Of a stretch of 15,740 bases of DNA, positions 6,681 to 14,184 are shown piece after piece. The position numbers and the translations under genes were made by a program. The notes below the pieces were generated by a model. That model was not told the origin of the DNA and did not search any database. It saw only the letters and a program-made list of their open reading frames with translations. Location of the stretch: assembly GCA_025929745.1 (NCBI GenBank), contig JAICPQ010000019.1, positions 1 through 15,740 of the forward strand, written 5' to 3'. Source of the DNA: Burkholderiales bacterium (GTDB lineage: Bacteria; Pseudomonadota; Gammaproteobacteria; Burkholderiales; SG8-39). Position 1 is the first letter of the stretch; every line of letters begins with the position of its first letter.

Positions 6681-7706
6681 CTAAGCGGCGAGTGCCGGCA
6701 ACTCGATAAGCGATCGCGCGGCGATGAGGAAGGCGGAATCGTCGGCGCGGGGGATGTGCACGCGGCGCGCGTCGGGAAGCTGCGCGAAGTTGCGCGCCGA
6801 GGAGCGGCGGTAGGCGGGGTCGTAGTGCTCGAGGAGAAGGCGAGTCACGAGCTCGCGCCAGTCGGTGAGGGCTTTCCACTGCGCGATTCGTTCGCGGCCG
6901 TGCAGGGCGATCAGGCAGTCGAGCTGCGCGTCGAGCGCAGGCTTGTTTTCCAGAAAGTGGCCGTACTCCTCGAGCAGCAGATCGACGCGCGCTTCGAGCG
7001 GCGTGTCGAGCACGATGCAAGGGGAGGCGCGCATGCGCTCGATCAGGGCATCGGGCACTTGCAGCCCGCCGATTTTTTTCGATTCGCCTTCGACGTAAAC
7101 CGGCCGCGCGGAATCGAGGGCGGAGAGTTCCTTGAGGAGGAGGCTCTCGAACATCTTCTGCGTCGGCTGCGCACGCTCCGGCAGGTTACCGAGCACCGAG
7201 CCGCGATGCGCGGCGAGCTCTTCGAGGTCGAGGACTTGCGCGCCCGCGCGGCGCAGCGCGCCGAGGAGGCGGCTCTTGCCGCTGCCGGTCGGGCCGTGGA
7301 TGACGATGAAATCGAGCGTGGACGGAAGGCGGCTCAGTTCAGAGACCACGAAACGGCGGTAGGCCTTGTAACCGCCTTCGAGGGTCTCGGCGTTCCAGCC
7401 GATCTCGCGCAGGATGTGCGCCATGGCGCCGGAGCGCTTGCCGCCGCGCCAGCAGTAGACGAGCGGATGCCAGGACTTGGGCTTGTCGCTGAAGAGGCGC
7501 TGGATATGCTGCGCCGCGTTCTTGGCGAGGAGCGCCGCGCCCAGCTTCTTCGCCTCGAACGCGGAGATCTGCTTGTACATGGCGCCGACCTGCGCGCGCT
7601 CGGCGTCGTCGAGCACCGGCGCCGAGACTGCGCCGGGGATGTGGTCCTCGGCAAACTCGGAGGGCGAGCGCACATCGATGATGGCGTCGAAATTCGCGAA
7701 TTTCAC
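6681..7706 (-). CDS. mnmH: tRNA 2-selenouridine synthase
   Basis: This is the 341-residue SelU/YbbB enzyme, which replaces sulfur by selenium at the wobble 2-thiouridine of some tRNAs through a geranylated intermediate, using selenophosphate. The N-terminal rhodanese domain carries YCWRGGKRSGAMA with catalytic Cys85; the second domain has P-loop GPTGSGKS (138-145). The length fits the family. The start is GTG 7706 (reading VKFANFDAIIDVRSP); a longer ATG at 7766 would overlap selD and adds nothing conserved. It faces selD across 18 bases, fitting because SelD makes its substrate. It begins the run that continues into tspO. Confidence 0.95.
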   Translation of the reverse strand: MKFANFDAIIDVRSPSEFAEDHIPGAVSAPVLDDAERAQVGAMYKQISAFEAKKLGAALLAKNAAQHIQRLFSDKPKSWHPLVYCWRGGKRSGAMAHILREIGWNAETLEGGYKAYRRFVVSELSRLPSTLDFIVIHGPTGSGKSRLLGALRRAGAQVLDLEELAAHRGSVLGNLPERAQPTQKMFESLLLKELSALDSARPVYVEGESKKIGGLQVPDALIERMRASPCIVLDTPLEARVDLLLEEYGHFLENKPALDAQLDCLIALHGRERIAQWKALTDWRELVTRLLLEHYDPAYRRSSARNFAQLPDARRVHIPRADDSAFLIAARSLIELPALAA

Positions 7707-7724
7707 GATTAAAATTCTACGCTT
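7707..7724. promoter_or_regulatory. Very short divergent region between mnmH and selD
   Basis: Only 18 bases separate the two start codons. TAAAAT (7710-7715) on the plus strand and TAGAAT (complement of 7714-7719) on the minus strand resemble -10 boxes placed for leaderless or near-leaderless transcripts, and neither gene has a visible ribosome-binding site. The -35 regions would lie in the opposite gene. The boxes overlap, so a single regulator could control both genes. Confidence 0.35.
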
Positions 7725-8768
7725 ATGAATGCACCCGAACGGATCCGGCTGACCGAGTTCAGCCACGGCGGCGGCTGCGGCTGCAAGATCGCGCCCGCGA
7801 TTCTTTCCGAGATGCTCGCCACGATGCCGCTGCGCGGGCTGCCGAAGGATTTATTGGTGGGTACCGAGACTGCCGACGATGCCGCCGTTTATCGCCTGAA
7901 CGATGAGCAGGCGCTCGTCGCCACGACGGACTTCTTCACGCCAGTGGTCGACGATCCATTCGACTTCGGCCGCATCGCCGCGACCAATGCGATCTCGGAT
8001 GTGTACGCGATGGGCGCGCGTCCGATCATGGCGCTCGCGCTCGTCGGCATGCCGCTCGAGAAGCTGCCCTTGAGCGTGATCCGACGCGTGCTCGAAGGCG
8101 GCGAGTCGGTGTGCGCGCAGGCCGGCATTCCCATCGCAGGCGGCCACTCGATCGATACGCTAGAGCCGATCTACGGCCTCGTGGCGCTCGGGCTTGTGCA
8201 CCCCGACAAGGTAAAAAAGAACAGCTCGGGAAGAGCGGGCGATGTGCTGATTCTCGGCAAGCCGCTTGGCATCGGCGTGCTTTCCGCCGCCCTCAAGAAA
8301 GGCAAGCTCTCCGAGTCCGGCTACGCGCAGATGATCCAGTGGACGACAAAGCTGAACACGCCGGGCGAAGCGCTCGCTGCGATGCCGCAGGTTCATGCGC
8401 TCACCGACGTCACGGGCTTCGGGCTCGCCGGCCACCTGCTGGAAATCTGCCGAGGCTCCAAGCTCGGCGCCGAAGTGAAGTTCGATTCGCTGCCGGTGAT
8501 CTCGGAAGCGCTCGACTGGGTGAAGCAGGGCGTGGCCACCGGCGCGTCGGATCGCAACTGGAAGGGCTACGGTCCCGAAGTAGAGATCAGCGGCGAGGAA
8601 TGGAAACGCAAGCTCCTCACGGATCCGCAGACGAGCGGCGGACTCCTCGTCGCGTGCGCGCCCGAGGCCGAGCGCCGGGTGCTCGATACATTCAAGACAC
8701 AGGGATTCGCGCAGGCCGCGGTCATTGGCCGGCTTGTCAGCGGCAAACCGGGAATTTCCGTTACTTAA
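7725..8768 (+). CDS. selD: Selenide, water dikinase (selenophosphate synthetase)
   Basis: This 347-residue cytoplasmic enzyme makes selenophosphate from selenide and ATP, the selenium donor for 2-selenouridine tRNA and for selenocysteine. The glycine-rich active-site loop HGGGCGCKIAP carries Cys18 and Lys21, matching E. coli Cys17 and Lys20, so this is the cysteine form and not a selenoprotein. Further family motifs are DDAAVY, ATTDFFTPVVDDPFDFGRIA, NAISDVYAMG, GGHSI, DVTGFGLAGHL and LLTDPQTSGGLLVA. Start ATG 7725, 18 bases from the divergent mnmH start. Its stop codon overlaps the tail of the convergent tesA gene (8761-8768), with no room for a separate terminator. Confidence 0.97.
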   Translation: MNAPERIRLTEFSHGGGCGCKIAPAILSEMLATMPLRGLPKDLLVGTETADDAAVYRLNDEQALVATTDFFTPVVDDPFDFGRIAATNAISDVYAMGARPIMALALVGMPLEKLPLSVIRRVLEGGESVCAQAGIPIAGGHSIDTLEPIYGLVALGLVHPDKVKKNSSGRAGDVLILGKPLGIGVLSAALKKGKLSESGYAQMIQWTTKLNTPGEALAAMPQVHALTDVTGFGLAGHLLEICRGSKLGAEVKFDSLPVISEALDWVKQGVATGASDRNWKGYGPEVEISGEEWKRKLLTDPQTSGGLLVACAPEAERRVLDTFKTQGFAQAAVIGRLVSGKPGISVT

Positions 8769-9381
8769 GTAGCGGTGCGAGCGCCCGCCAGATCCGCTCG
8801 AGCATGAGCGGCTGCGCTTCGGCGGTCGGGTGGATGCGGTCGGGCAGGAAAAAGGCGGGCTTTTCCGCGAAATCCGCCATGAGGAAGGGCACGAGCGCCG
8901 TCTTGTGCGTTTTGGCGAGGTCCCGGAACACGCCTTCGAAAGCCCGAGCGTAGTCCTCGCCGTAGTTGGGCGGCATCTTCATGCCGACGAGCACCACGCG
9001 GGCGCGTCTCTCCTGCGCGTCGCGGATCATGGCTGACAGGTTTGTGTGGATTTGGGCGACCGGTAACCCGCGCAGGCCGTCGTTGGCGCCGAGCTCGAGC
9101 ACGACAATCGCGGGCCGGTGGCGTTCGAGGAGTTTCGCCAAGCGCGCGCGGCCGCCGCTGCTCGTCTCGCCCGAGATGCTCGCATTCACGACGATATAAT
9201 CGGGGTGCTCGCGCTTGAGGCGTTCCTCGAGCAGCGCCACCCAGCCGCGGTTGCGCGGAATGCCGTAAGCCGCCGAAAGGCTGTCGCCGACCACCAATAT
9301 GGATTTCTCCGCGGCCGCGGCTCCGGGCACCCAAAGGAGCATGAACAAGCACAACAACAGCGTGTTGATGGCGCGCGGCAT
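8761..9381 (-). CDS. tesA: SGNH-fold acyl-CoA thioesterase I / arylesterase, exported
   Basis: This is a 206-residue GDSL/SGNH hydrolase like E. coli TesA (thioesterase I / protease I / lysophospholipase L1), acting in the periplasm on acyl thioesters and esters. All four family blocks are present: VVGDSLSAAYG with nucleophile Ser34, NASISGETSSGG with Gly71, LGANDGLRG with Asn100, and DRIHPT with Asp181 and His184. A signal peptide (residues 1-24, hydrophobic stretch ending PGAAAA) predicts export. Start ATG 9381 was chosen because it begins the signal peptide; upstream codons are antisense to the ABC ATPase gene. Its 5' end overlaps that gene by 41 bases head to head, a tight version of the tesA/ybbA arrangement of E. 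coli. Confidence 0.94.
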   Translation of the reverse strand: MPRAINTLLLCLFMLLWVPGAAAAEKSILVVGDSLSAAYGIPRNRGWVALLEERLKREHPDYIVVNASISGETSSGGRARLAKLLERHRPAIVVLELGANDGLRGLPVAQIHTNLSAMIRDAQERRARVVLVGMKMPPNYGEDYARAFEGVFRDLAKTHKTALVPFLMADFAEKPAFFLPDRIHPTAEAQPLMLERIWRALAPLLK

Positions 9382-10021
9382 CGGGAAGACGGTCAAGAGC
9401 GGAACAAGCGACCTCGTCATTTTGCGCGAGATCGATCTCGCGGTCACGCGCGGCGAAGCGGTCGCTGTGGTCGGCGCCTCGGGCTCGGGCAAGTCCACGC
9501 TGCTCGCGATCCTCGCCGGCCTCGATACGGCCACGGCGGGCACAGTCGCGCTCGATGGCGTCGAGCTGGGTGCCCTGGACGAGGACGCGCGCGCGCGGCT
9601 TCGCGCGATGAACGTCGGCTTCGTGTTCCAGTCGTTCCAGCTCCTCCCCGCGCTTACCGCACTCGAGAATGTCATGCTGCCGCTCGAGCTATCCAATGAG
9701 GCGAAGGCGGATGAGCTCGCCCGCGGCATCCTGACGCGGGTGGGACTGGGCGAGCGGCTGCACCACTATCCGAGGCACCTCTCGGGCGGCGAGCAGCAGC
9801 GCGTCGCGCTCGCTCGCGCCTTCGTCGTGCGCCCAAAGCTGCTTCTTGCCGACGAGCCGACCGGAAGCCTCGACGCCGAATCCGGCGCCGAGGTGATCCG
9901 GCTCCTTTTCGAGATGAACCGCGAATACGGCCCAACGCTCGTCATGGTGACGCACGACGAGACGCTCGCCGCGCGCTGCGGCCGCGTCGTGCGCCTTGCG
10001 GCCGGGAGAATCGTGTCATGA
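9341..10021 (+). CDS. ybbA: ABC transporter ATP-binding protein, YbbA/LolD type
   Basis: This is a 226-residue ATPase of the MacB/LolD class that powers an FtsX-type membrane partner. Motifs: Walker A GASGSGKS (45-52), VFQSFQLLP around the Q-loop, ABC signature LSGGEQQ (147-153), Walker B LLLADEP (167-173) and the His switch VTHDE (His205). The start is ATG 9341 after AAAGGAG, although the spacing is only one base; ATG 9299 or 9368 remain possible. The stop overlaps the permease start (ATGA), so the two are cotranslated. Neighbouring tesA and permease genes match the E. coli tesA-ybbA-ybbP order, which supports the name. The transported substrate is unknown; a role in envelope lipid handling is inference from tesA linkage. 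Confidence 0.95.
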   Translation: MNKHNNSVLMARGIGKTVKSGTSDLVILREIDLAVTRGEAVAVVGASGSGKSTLLAILAGLDTATAGTVALDGVELGALDEDARARLRAMNVGFVFQSFQLLPALTALENVMLPLELSNEAKADELARGILTRVGLGERLHHYPRHLSGGEQQRVALARAFVVRPKLLLADEPTGSLDAESGAEVIRLLFEMNREYGPTLVMVTHDETLAARCGRVVRLAAGRIVS

Positions 10022-12492
10022 AGCAGGCGCTGCGCATGCTCGCGCGTGACTGGCGTGCGGGCGAGCTGCGCGTGCTCGCGATGGCGCTCGTCATCGCCGT
10101 CGCCGCGATTACGAGCGTCGCTTTCTTCGCCGACCGCGTCGGACAGGCGCTTGCGCGCGACGCGCACCAGCTTCTCGGCGCCGATCTCGTCCTCGTCTCC
10201 GATCATCCCTGGCCGCGCGAGAGCGCCGGCTTGATCGACGGCGCGGGCCTTGCGCGCGCAGAAGGCGTGAACTTCATCAGCATGGCCTCGGGAAAGGAAA
10301 GCGCGCTTTCGGGCGTCAAGGCGGTGACGGAGAACTACCCGCTGCGTGGACGACTGCGCATCGCCAAAGCGCCGGGCGCGCCGGACGCGCCGGCCGAGCG
10401 CGGGCCCGCGCCGGGGACGGTGTGGCTCGAAGAGCGATTGGTGACCGCGCTTGGCGCGCCGGTCGGTTCCCGGATCAAGCTTGGCCGCGCGCAGTTCGAT
10501 GTCGCGGCCGTGCTTACGCTCGAGCCGGAGCGCAGCACGAGCTTCTTCAATATCGCGCCGCGGCTCATGATGAACATCGCCGACGTGCAGTCTACGGGCC
10601 TCATCCAGACCGGCAGCCGCGTCTGGTATTACCTCTATGCCGCAGGGTCACCCGCGCAGGTGAAGGCTTTGGAGAGGGCGGTGAAGCTCGAAAGAGGCCA
10701 GCGCATCGACACGCTCGACACCGGCCGGCCCGAGGTGCGCGGCGCGGTCGATCGCGCGCAGCGCTTCCTCGGGCTCACTGCGCTCCTCGCCGCGATCCTC
10801 GCCGGCGTCGCGGTTGCGCTCGGCACGCGGCGCTTCGTCGAGCGTCACCTCGACGGCTGCGCGGTGATGCGCTGCCTCGGCGCAACGCAATCGCAGCTAT
10901 TGCGCCTCTATGCGCTCGAATTCCTCGCGCTCGGCCTTGCCGCATGCGCGGTCGGTTGCGTGCTCGGCTACTTCGCGCAGGAGGCGATCGGCATGGCGGT
11001 TGCCGAGGTGGTGCGCGCGGACCTGCCGCCGCCGCGCGTACTGCCGGCGGTCCAGGGCTTCCTCGTCGGGCTCGTGCTACTTCTCGGCTTCGCGCTGCCG
11101 CCGCTCGTTCAGCTGAAGAACGTGCCGGCGGTGCGCGTACTGAGGCGCGAGTCGGGGACGCCGAAGGGCGTTACGCTCGCCGCGTACGCCGCTGGGCTGG
11201 TCTCGCTTGGCGCGCTCCTCGTCTGGCAGGCGGGCGATCTCAAGCTCGGCCTCTACGTCGTCGGCGGCTTTGCGGCGGCCGTGGCGGTGTTCTTCCTGAT
11301 TGCATGGGCGTCGCTCAAGCTTGTAACCAGCCAGCGCGTCATCTCCCTCGTCCGTACTTCGACGCTGCGCTACGGGCTCGCCAACCTGCGGCGCCACGCG
11401 CGCGGCAACGCGGTGCAGATTGCGAGCCTCGCGCTCGGTCTCACTGCGGTGCTTCTTTTGACCTTTACGCGGAACGAGCTCGTCGACGCCTGGCGGCGCA
11501 GCGCGCCGGCCGACGCGCCGAACCGCTTCCTGATTGGCGTGCAGCCCGAGCAGCTCGAGCCCTTGCAGGCGTTCTTCGCCGCGAACCAGGTCGATGTGCC
11601 CGACCTCTATCCGATGGTGCGCGGCCGCCTCGTGGCAGTGAACAACGCCCCGGTGAGCGAAGCGGACTACACCGAGGAGCGCGCGAAGCGGCTGGTGGAG
11701 CGCGAATTCAACCTTTCCTATATGAGCGACCTGCCGGGCCACAACCACGTCGTGGCCGGGAGCTGGTTCGGGCCGAACGACCGCGCGCTGTCGGTGGAGG
11801 AGGGCATCGCGAACCGCCTTGGCTGGAAGCTCGGTGACGAGCTCACCTTCCAGGTCGGCTCCGAGCGCTTTACCGCGCGCATCACATCGCTCCGGAAGCT
11901 GCGCTGGGATTCCATGAAGGTGAACTTCTTCGTCGTCACGCCGCCCGCGATCCTGGAAGGCTTTCCCGCGAGCTTCATCAGCGCCTTTCGCCTCGAACCC
12001 GAGCAGCAGCCCGTGGTCACCGAGCTGGCGCAGCGCTTTCCGAACATTACGGTGATCGACGCCGCCGCCGCGGTGCGGCAGGCGCAGGGCATCATCGACC
12101 AACTGATCGACGCGGTGCAGTTCGTATTTCTGTTTGCGCTGGTCGCTGGCCTGCTCGTCCTCTATTCGGCGCTCGTAGCGACCGAGGACGAGCGCCGGCG
12201 CGAAGCCGCGGTGATGCGCGTGTACGGCGCCTCGCGCGCGCAGGTGACCGGAACCCAGCGCGCGGAGTTCCTCGCCATGGGCGCGATCGCGGGGGTGCTC
12301 GCCACCATCGGCGCCGCGATCATCGGCCAGATCCTCGCGCGCCGTGTCTTCGAGCTCGACCTCCCCCCCTCAGCAGGTCTGCTGATCGCAGGGCCGCTTG
12401 CAGGCCTGGTCCTGCTCTCGCTCAACGCTTGGATCTCCGCGCGCAAAGTGCTGCGCGCCTCGCCGGCGCTTACGCTCAGAGATTCGGTCTAG
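10018..12492 (+). CDS. ybbP: ABC transporter permease, YbbP type (FtsX domains)
   Basis: This is an 824-residue inner-membrane permease with the ten-helix layout of YbbP-like proteins. It has transmembrane segment 1 at ~18-38, a large periplasmic domain ~40-245, and FtsX helices ~250-270, ~297-320 and ~345-365. Then come two central helices (~388-403, ~411-432), a second periplasmic domain, and a C-terminal FtsX block with three helices (VFLFALVAGLLVLYSALVA; AIAGVLATIGAAIIGQILA; LLIAGPLAGLVLLSL). EDERRREAAVMRVYGASRAQ is a classic FtsX cytoplasmic loop that contacts the ATPase. It starts inside the ATPase stop (ATGA). Such pairs work as mechanotransmitters or extract lipophilic cargo from the membrane, not as classic channels; the cargo is unknown. 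Confidence 0.95.
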   Translation: MKQALRMLARDWRAGELRVLAMALVIAVAAITSVAFFADRVGQALARDAHQLLGADLVLVSDHPWPRESAGLIDGAGLARAEGVNFISMASGKESALSGVKAVTENYPLRGRLRIAKAPGAPDAPAERGPAPGTVWLEERLVTALGAPVGSRIKLGRAQFDVAAVLTLEPERSTSFFNIAPRLMMNIADVQSTGLIQTGSRVWYYLYAAGSPAQVKALERAVKLERGQRIDTLDTGRPEVRGAVDRAQRFLGLTALLAAILAGVAVALGTRRFVERHLDGCAVMRCLGATQSQLLRLYALEFLALGLAACAVGCVLGYFAQEAIGMAVAEVVRADLPPPRVLPAVQGFLVGLVLLLGFALPPLVQLKNVPAVRVLRRESGTPKGVTLAAYAAGLVSLGALLVWQAGDLKLGLYVVGGFAAAVAVFFLIAWASLKLVTSQRVISLVRTSTLRYGLANLRRHARGNAVQIASLALGLTAVLLLTFTRNELVDAWRRSAPADAPNRFLIGVQPEQLEPLQAFFAANQVDVPDLYPMVRGRLVAVNNAPVSEADYTEERAKRLVEREFNLSYMSDLPGHNHVVAGSWFGPNDRALSVEEGIANRLGWKLGDELTFQVGSERFTARITSLRKLRWDSMKVNFFVVTPPAILEGFPASFISAFRLEPEQQPVVTELAQRFPNITVIDAAAAVRQAQGIIDQLIDAVQFVFLFALVAGLLVLYSALVATEDERRREAAVMRVYGASRAQVTGTQRAEFLAMGAIAGVLATIGAAIIGQILARRVFELDLPPSAGLLIAGPLAGLVLLSLNAWISARKVLRASPALTLRDSV

Positions 12493-12499
12493 AACCGAA

Positions 12500-12518
12500 A
12501 TCGGGGTCAGAGCCCGAT
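12500..12518. repeat. GGGGTCAG-type hairpin after ybbP
   Basis: ATCGGG (12500-12505) and CCCGAT (12513-12518) form a perfect 6-base-pair stem over a GTCAGAG loop, eight bases past the ybbP stop. The core GGGGTCAG is the same as in the element at 4541-4578. With no T run it is more likely a REP-like repeat than a terminator. It borders a decayed toxin-gene fragment. Confidence 0.4.
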
Positions 12519-12519
12519 A

Positions 12520-12624
12520 GCATTGGTTGGGGACTATCGCATCATCTGTCGCATCCGCGCTGAAGTGCTTTTCGTGCTGGCTCTTGCCGTAGTCCATCGC
12601 CGGGAGATCTACCCCGACAGATAG
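12520..12624 (+). pseudogene. C-terminal remnant of a RelE/ParE-type toxin gene
   Basis: In one frame this stretch reads ALVGDYRIICRIRAEVL, then FVLALAVVHRREIYPDR and a TAG stop. VGDYRIICRI followed by a hydrophobic strand and HRREIY is the hallmark C-terminal half of RelE/ParE-superfamily toxins, which block growth by cutting mRNA or poisoning gyrase. About the last 34 residues are left; the N-terminal 50-60 residues, a start codon and a partner antitoxin gene are all missing. The GGGGTCAG hairpin lies where the missing part would be. The fragment cannot make an active toxin and is best read as debris of a lost toxin-antitoxin module. Confidence 0.65.
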
Positions 12625-12660
12625 CGCAAGGAACTTGCCAATTACTTCCCGTTGACGAAG

Positions 12661-12676
12661 CTGTATTAATATACAG
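12661..12676. promoter_or_regulatory. LexA (SOS) box upstream of rmuC
   Basis: CTGTATTAATATACAG fits CTGT-N8-ACAG exactly, with complementary 6-base arms and an all-AT centre, the best form of the LexA operator in beta- and gammaproteobacteria. It ends 11 bases before the rmuC ATG, where bound LexA would block RNA polymerase or early elongation. A TTGACG (12652-12657) lies just upstream as a possible -35 element, but no -10 box stands at ideal spacing. The AT-rich box stands out sharply in this GC-rich window. Confidence 0.8.
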
Positions 12677-12687
12677 CACCAACAATA

Positions 12688-14088
12688 ATGGAAATCGCGG
12701 CATTCCTGCTTCTCGGGCTGGCCCTCGGAACGGCGGCCGGTTGGTTTTTCCGCTCCTCACGCGCATCCCAGTCGGAGGAAATGCTACGAGAAGCGCGCAC
12801 GCGCCTTGAGCAGGTCGACAAGGAACGGGTTGCGGCCCTGGACGAGCTGCGCGTCGAATCGAGCCGCCGAGCGTCTTTCGAGGCCCTGTCGCAGCGCATA
12901 CCGGACCTGGAACAGTCGCTCCAGTACCGCGAGCAGACCATCCTGCGCCATCAGCAGACCATATTGGAGAGCGCGCGAGAGAAGGAGGCGCTCGCGGCGA
13001 CCATCGAGGCGGAACGGAGGGGGTTCGAAGAAAAGCAGCGGCTCCTCGAAGAGGCGAAGGCGGCGCTTTCGGATGCGTTCGGCGCGCTTTCCGCGAACGC
13101 GCTCAAGAGCAACTCCGAGCAGTTCGTGAAGCTGGCGCACGCGTCGGTTGCGCCGGTGCGCGACGCGCTGGAGAAATTCGAAGCCAAAGTGCAGGCGCTG
13201 GAGGTGGCGCGCGAGGGCGCGTATCAGGGCCTGGTGCAGCAGGTGACCCAGCTTCTGGATACCGGCAAGGAGCTGCGCTCCGAGACCGCGAACCTAGTGC
13301 AGGCGTTGCGTGCTCCCGTCACGCGCGGCCAGTGGGGCGAATTCCAGCTGCGCCGCGTGATCGAGATGGCGGGCATGGTGAACCATTGCCACTTCGTCGA
13401 GCAGAAGAAGGTCGATACCGAGGACGGGCAGCTGCGCCCCGACGTGGTGGTGAAGCTGCCGGCGGGCAAGACTATCGTGATCGACGCGAAGGCGCCGGTG
13501 TCGAGCTACATGGACGCGGTGGTGATCGAGGACGAAACCGAGCGCCGCGCGAAGCTCGCCAATTTCGCGAAGCTCGTGCGCGAGCACATTGCCGCGCTGG
13601 GCCGCAAAGCCTACTGGGACCAGTTCGAGGCCTCGCCGGAGCTCGTGGTCATGTTCATGCCCGGCGACCACTACTACAGCGCGGCGCTCGAGCAGGATCC
13701 GTCGCTCATCGAGTTCGGCGTCGAGCAGAAAGTGCTCGTCGCCACGCCGGTCAATCTCATTGGGCTCTTGCGCGCCATCGCGTTTGGCTGGCGCCAGGAG
13801 GCGATTGCCACCAACGCCACGGAGATCAGCCAACTCGGCGCCGAGCTCTACAAGCGCATCTCCGATCTTGGCGGCCACTGGGTCGATGTCGGCAAGAGCC
13901 TGAACAAGGCGGTCGAAGCCTTCAACAGCACAGTAGGCACGCTCGAAACCCGCGTGCTTGTCAGCGCCCGGCGCTTCAAGGACTTGGGCGCGGCGCCAGC
14001 CTCAGTCGACATCGAGGTGATCGAGCCGGTGGTCAAGGCAGCGCGTTCGTTAAAAGTGCTGGACATCGGCACGGCGAAGGATTCGTAG
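12688..14088 (+). CDS. rmuC: DNA recombination protein RmuC
   Basis: RmuC is a 466-residue protein that limits DNA inversions at short inverted repeats and is thought to be a nuclease of the PD-(D/E)XK type. It has an N-terminal membrane anchor (residues ~3-21), a long coiled coil (~28-185), and the RmuC domain (~190-440) with RGQWGEFQLRRVIE, QLRPDVVVKLPAGK, VIDAKAPVSSY and FMPGDHYYSAAL. Asp252 and the Asp266-Ala-Lys268 triad are in the expected nuclease-like positions. Start ATG 12688 fits the membrane anchor; no ribosome-binding site is visible. A LexA box 11 bases upstream suggests SOS induction. The next gene starts 96 bases downstream in the same frame and direction and could be partly read through. 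Confidence 0.96.
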   Translation: MEIAAFLLLGLALGTAAGWFFRSSRASQSEEMLREARTRLEQVDKERVAALDELRVESSRRASFEALSQRIPDLEQSLQYREQTILRHQQTILESAREKEALAATIEAERRGFEEKQRLLEEAKAALSDAFGALSANALKSNSEQFVKLAHASVAPVRDALEKFEAKVQALEVAREGAYQGLVQQVTQLLDTGKELRSETANLVQALRAPVTRGQWGEFQLRRVIEMAGMVNHCHFVEQKKVDTEDGQLRPDVVVKLPAGKTIVIDAKAPVSSYMDAVVIEDETERRAKLANFAKLVREHIAALGRKAYWDQFEASPELVVMFMPGDHYYSAALEQDPSLIEFGVEQKVLVATPVNLIGLLRAIAFGWRQEAIATNATEISQLGAELYKRISDLGGHWVDVGKSLNKAVEAFNSTVGTLETRVLVSARRFKDLGAAPASVDIEVIEPVVKAARSLKVLDIGTAKDS

Positions 14089-14126
14089 GCGGTCGGCTGT
14101 AGCCAATCCGCGACAGACACCGGGGT

Positions 14127-14142
14127 AGCCGCGGCTTACAAT
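14127..14142 (+). promoter_or_regulatory. Possible promoter/operator of the trehalose synthase gene
   Basis: A perfect 10-base palindrome AGCCGCGGCT (14127-14136) directly abuts TACAAT (14137-14142), a good -10 match, about 43 bases before the chosen start codon. No good -35 box is seen at the right distance. The palindrome would be well placed as an operator, but GC-rich palindromes of this size occur by chance in such DNA. Confidence 0.3.
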
Positions 14143-14184
14143 CTATTGGGGGCGAAGGGGATTAACCGGCCGATTGGAGGGCTA

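Noticed and set aside
7725..8768. SelD as a selenoprotein with an in-frame TGA
   Set aside because: The active-site position is an ordinary cysteine codon in GGGCGCK and there is no internal TGA.
8111..8953. Reading frame overlapping the selD 3' end and tesA
   Set aside because: It is a frame-shifted shadow of selD, then antisense of tesA, with low-complexity basic composition.
10422..11837. Large alternative-frame reading frame inside the permease gene
   Set aside because: Arg/Ala-rich translation with no motif, wholly within the convincing FtsX-type permease.
12544..12622. 8-base inverted repeat ATCTGTCG / CGACAGAT as possible transposon ends
   Set aside because: The arms fall inside the toxin remnant's coding frame, are short, and no target duplication or transposase is seen.
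12542..12766. Minus-strand 74-codon reading frame across the rmuC promoter region
   Set aside because: It overlaps the LexA box, the rmuC start and the toxin fragment, has no ribosome-binding site that I can see and resembles no family.
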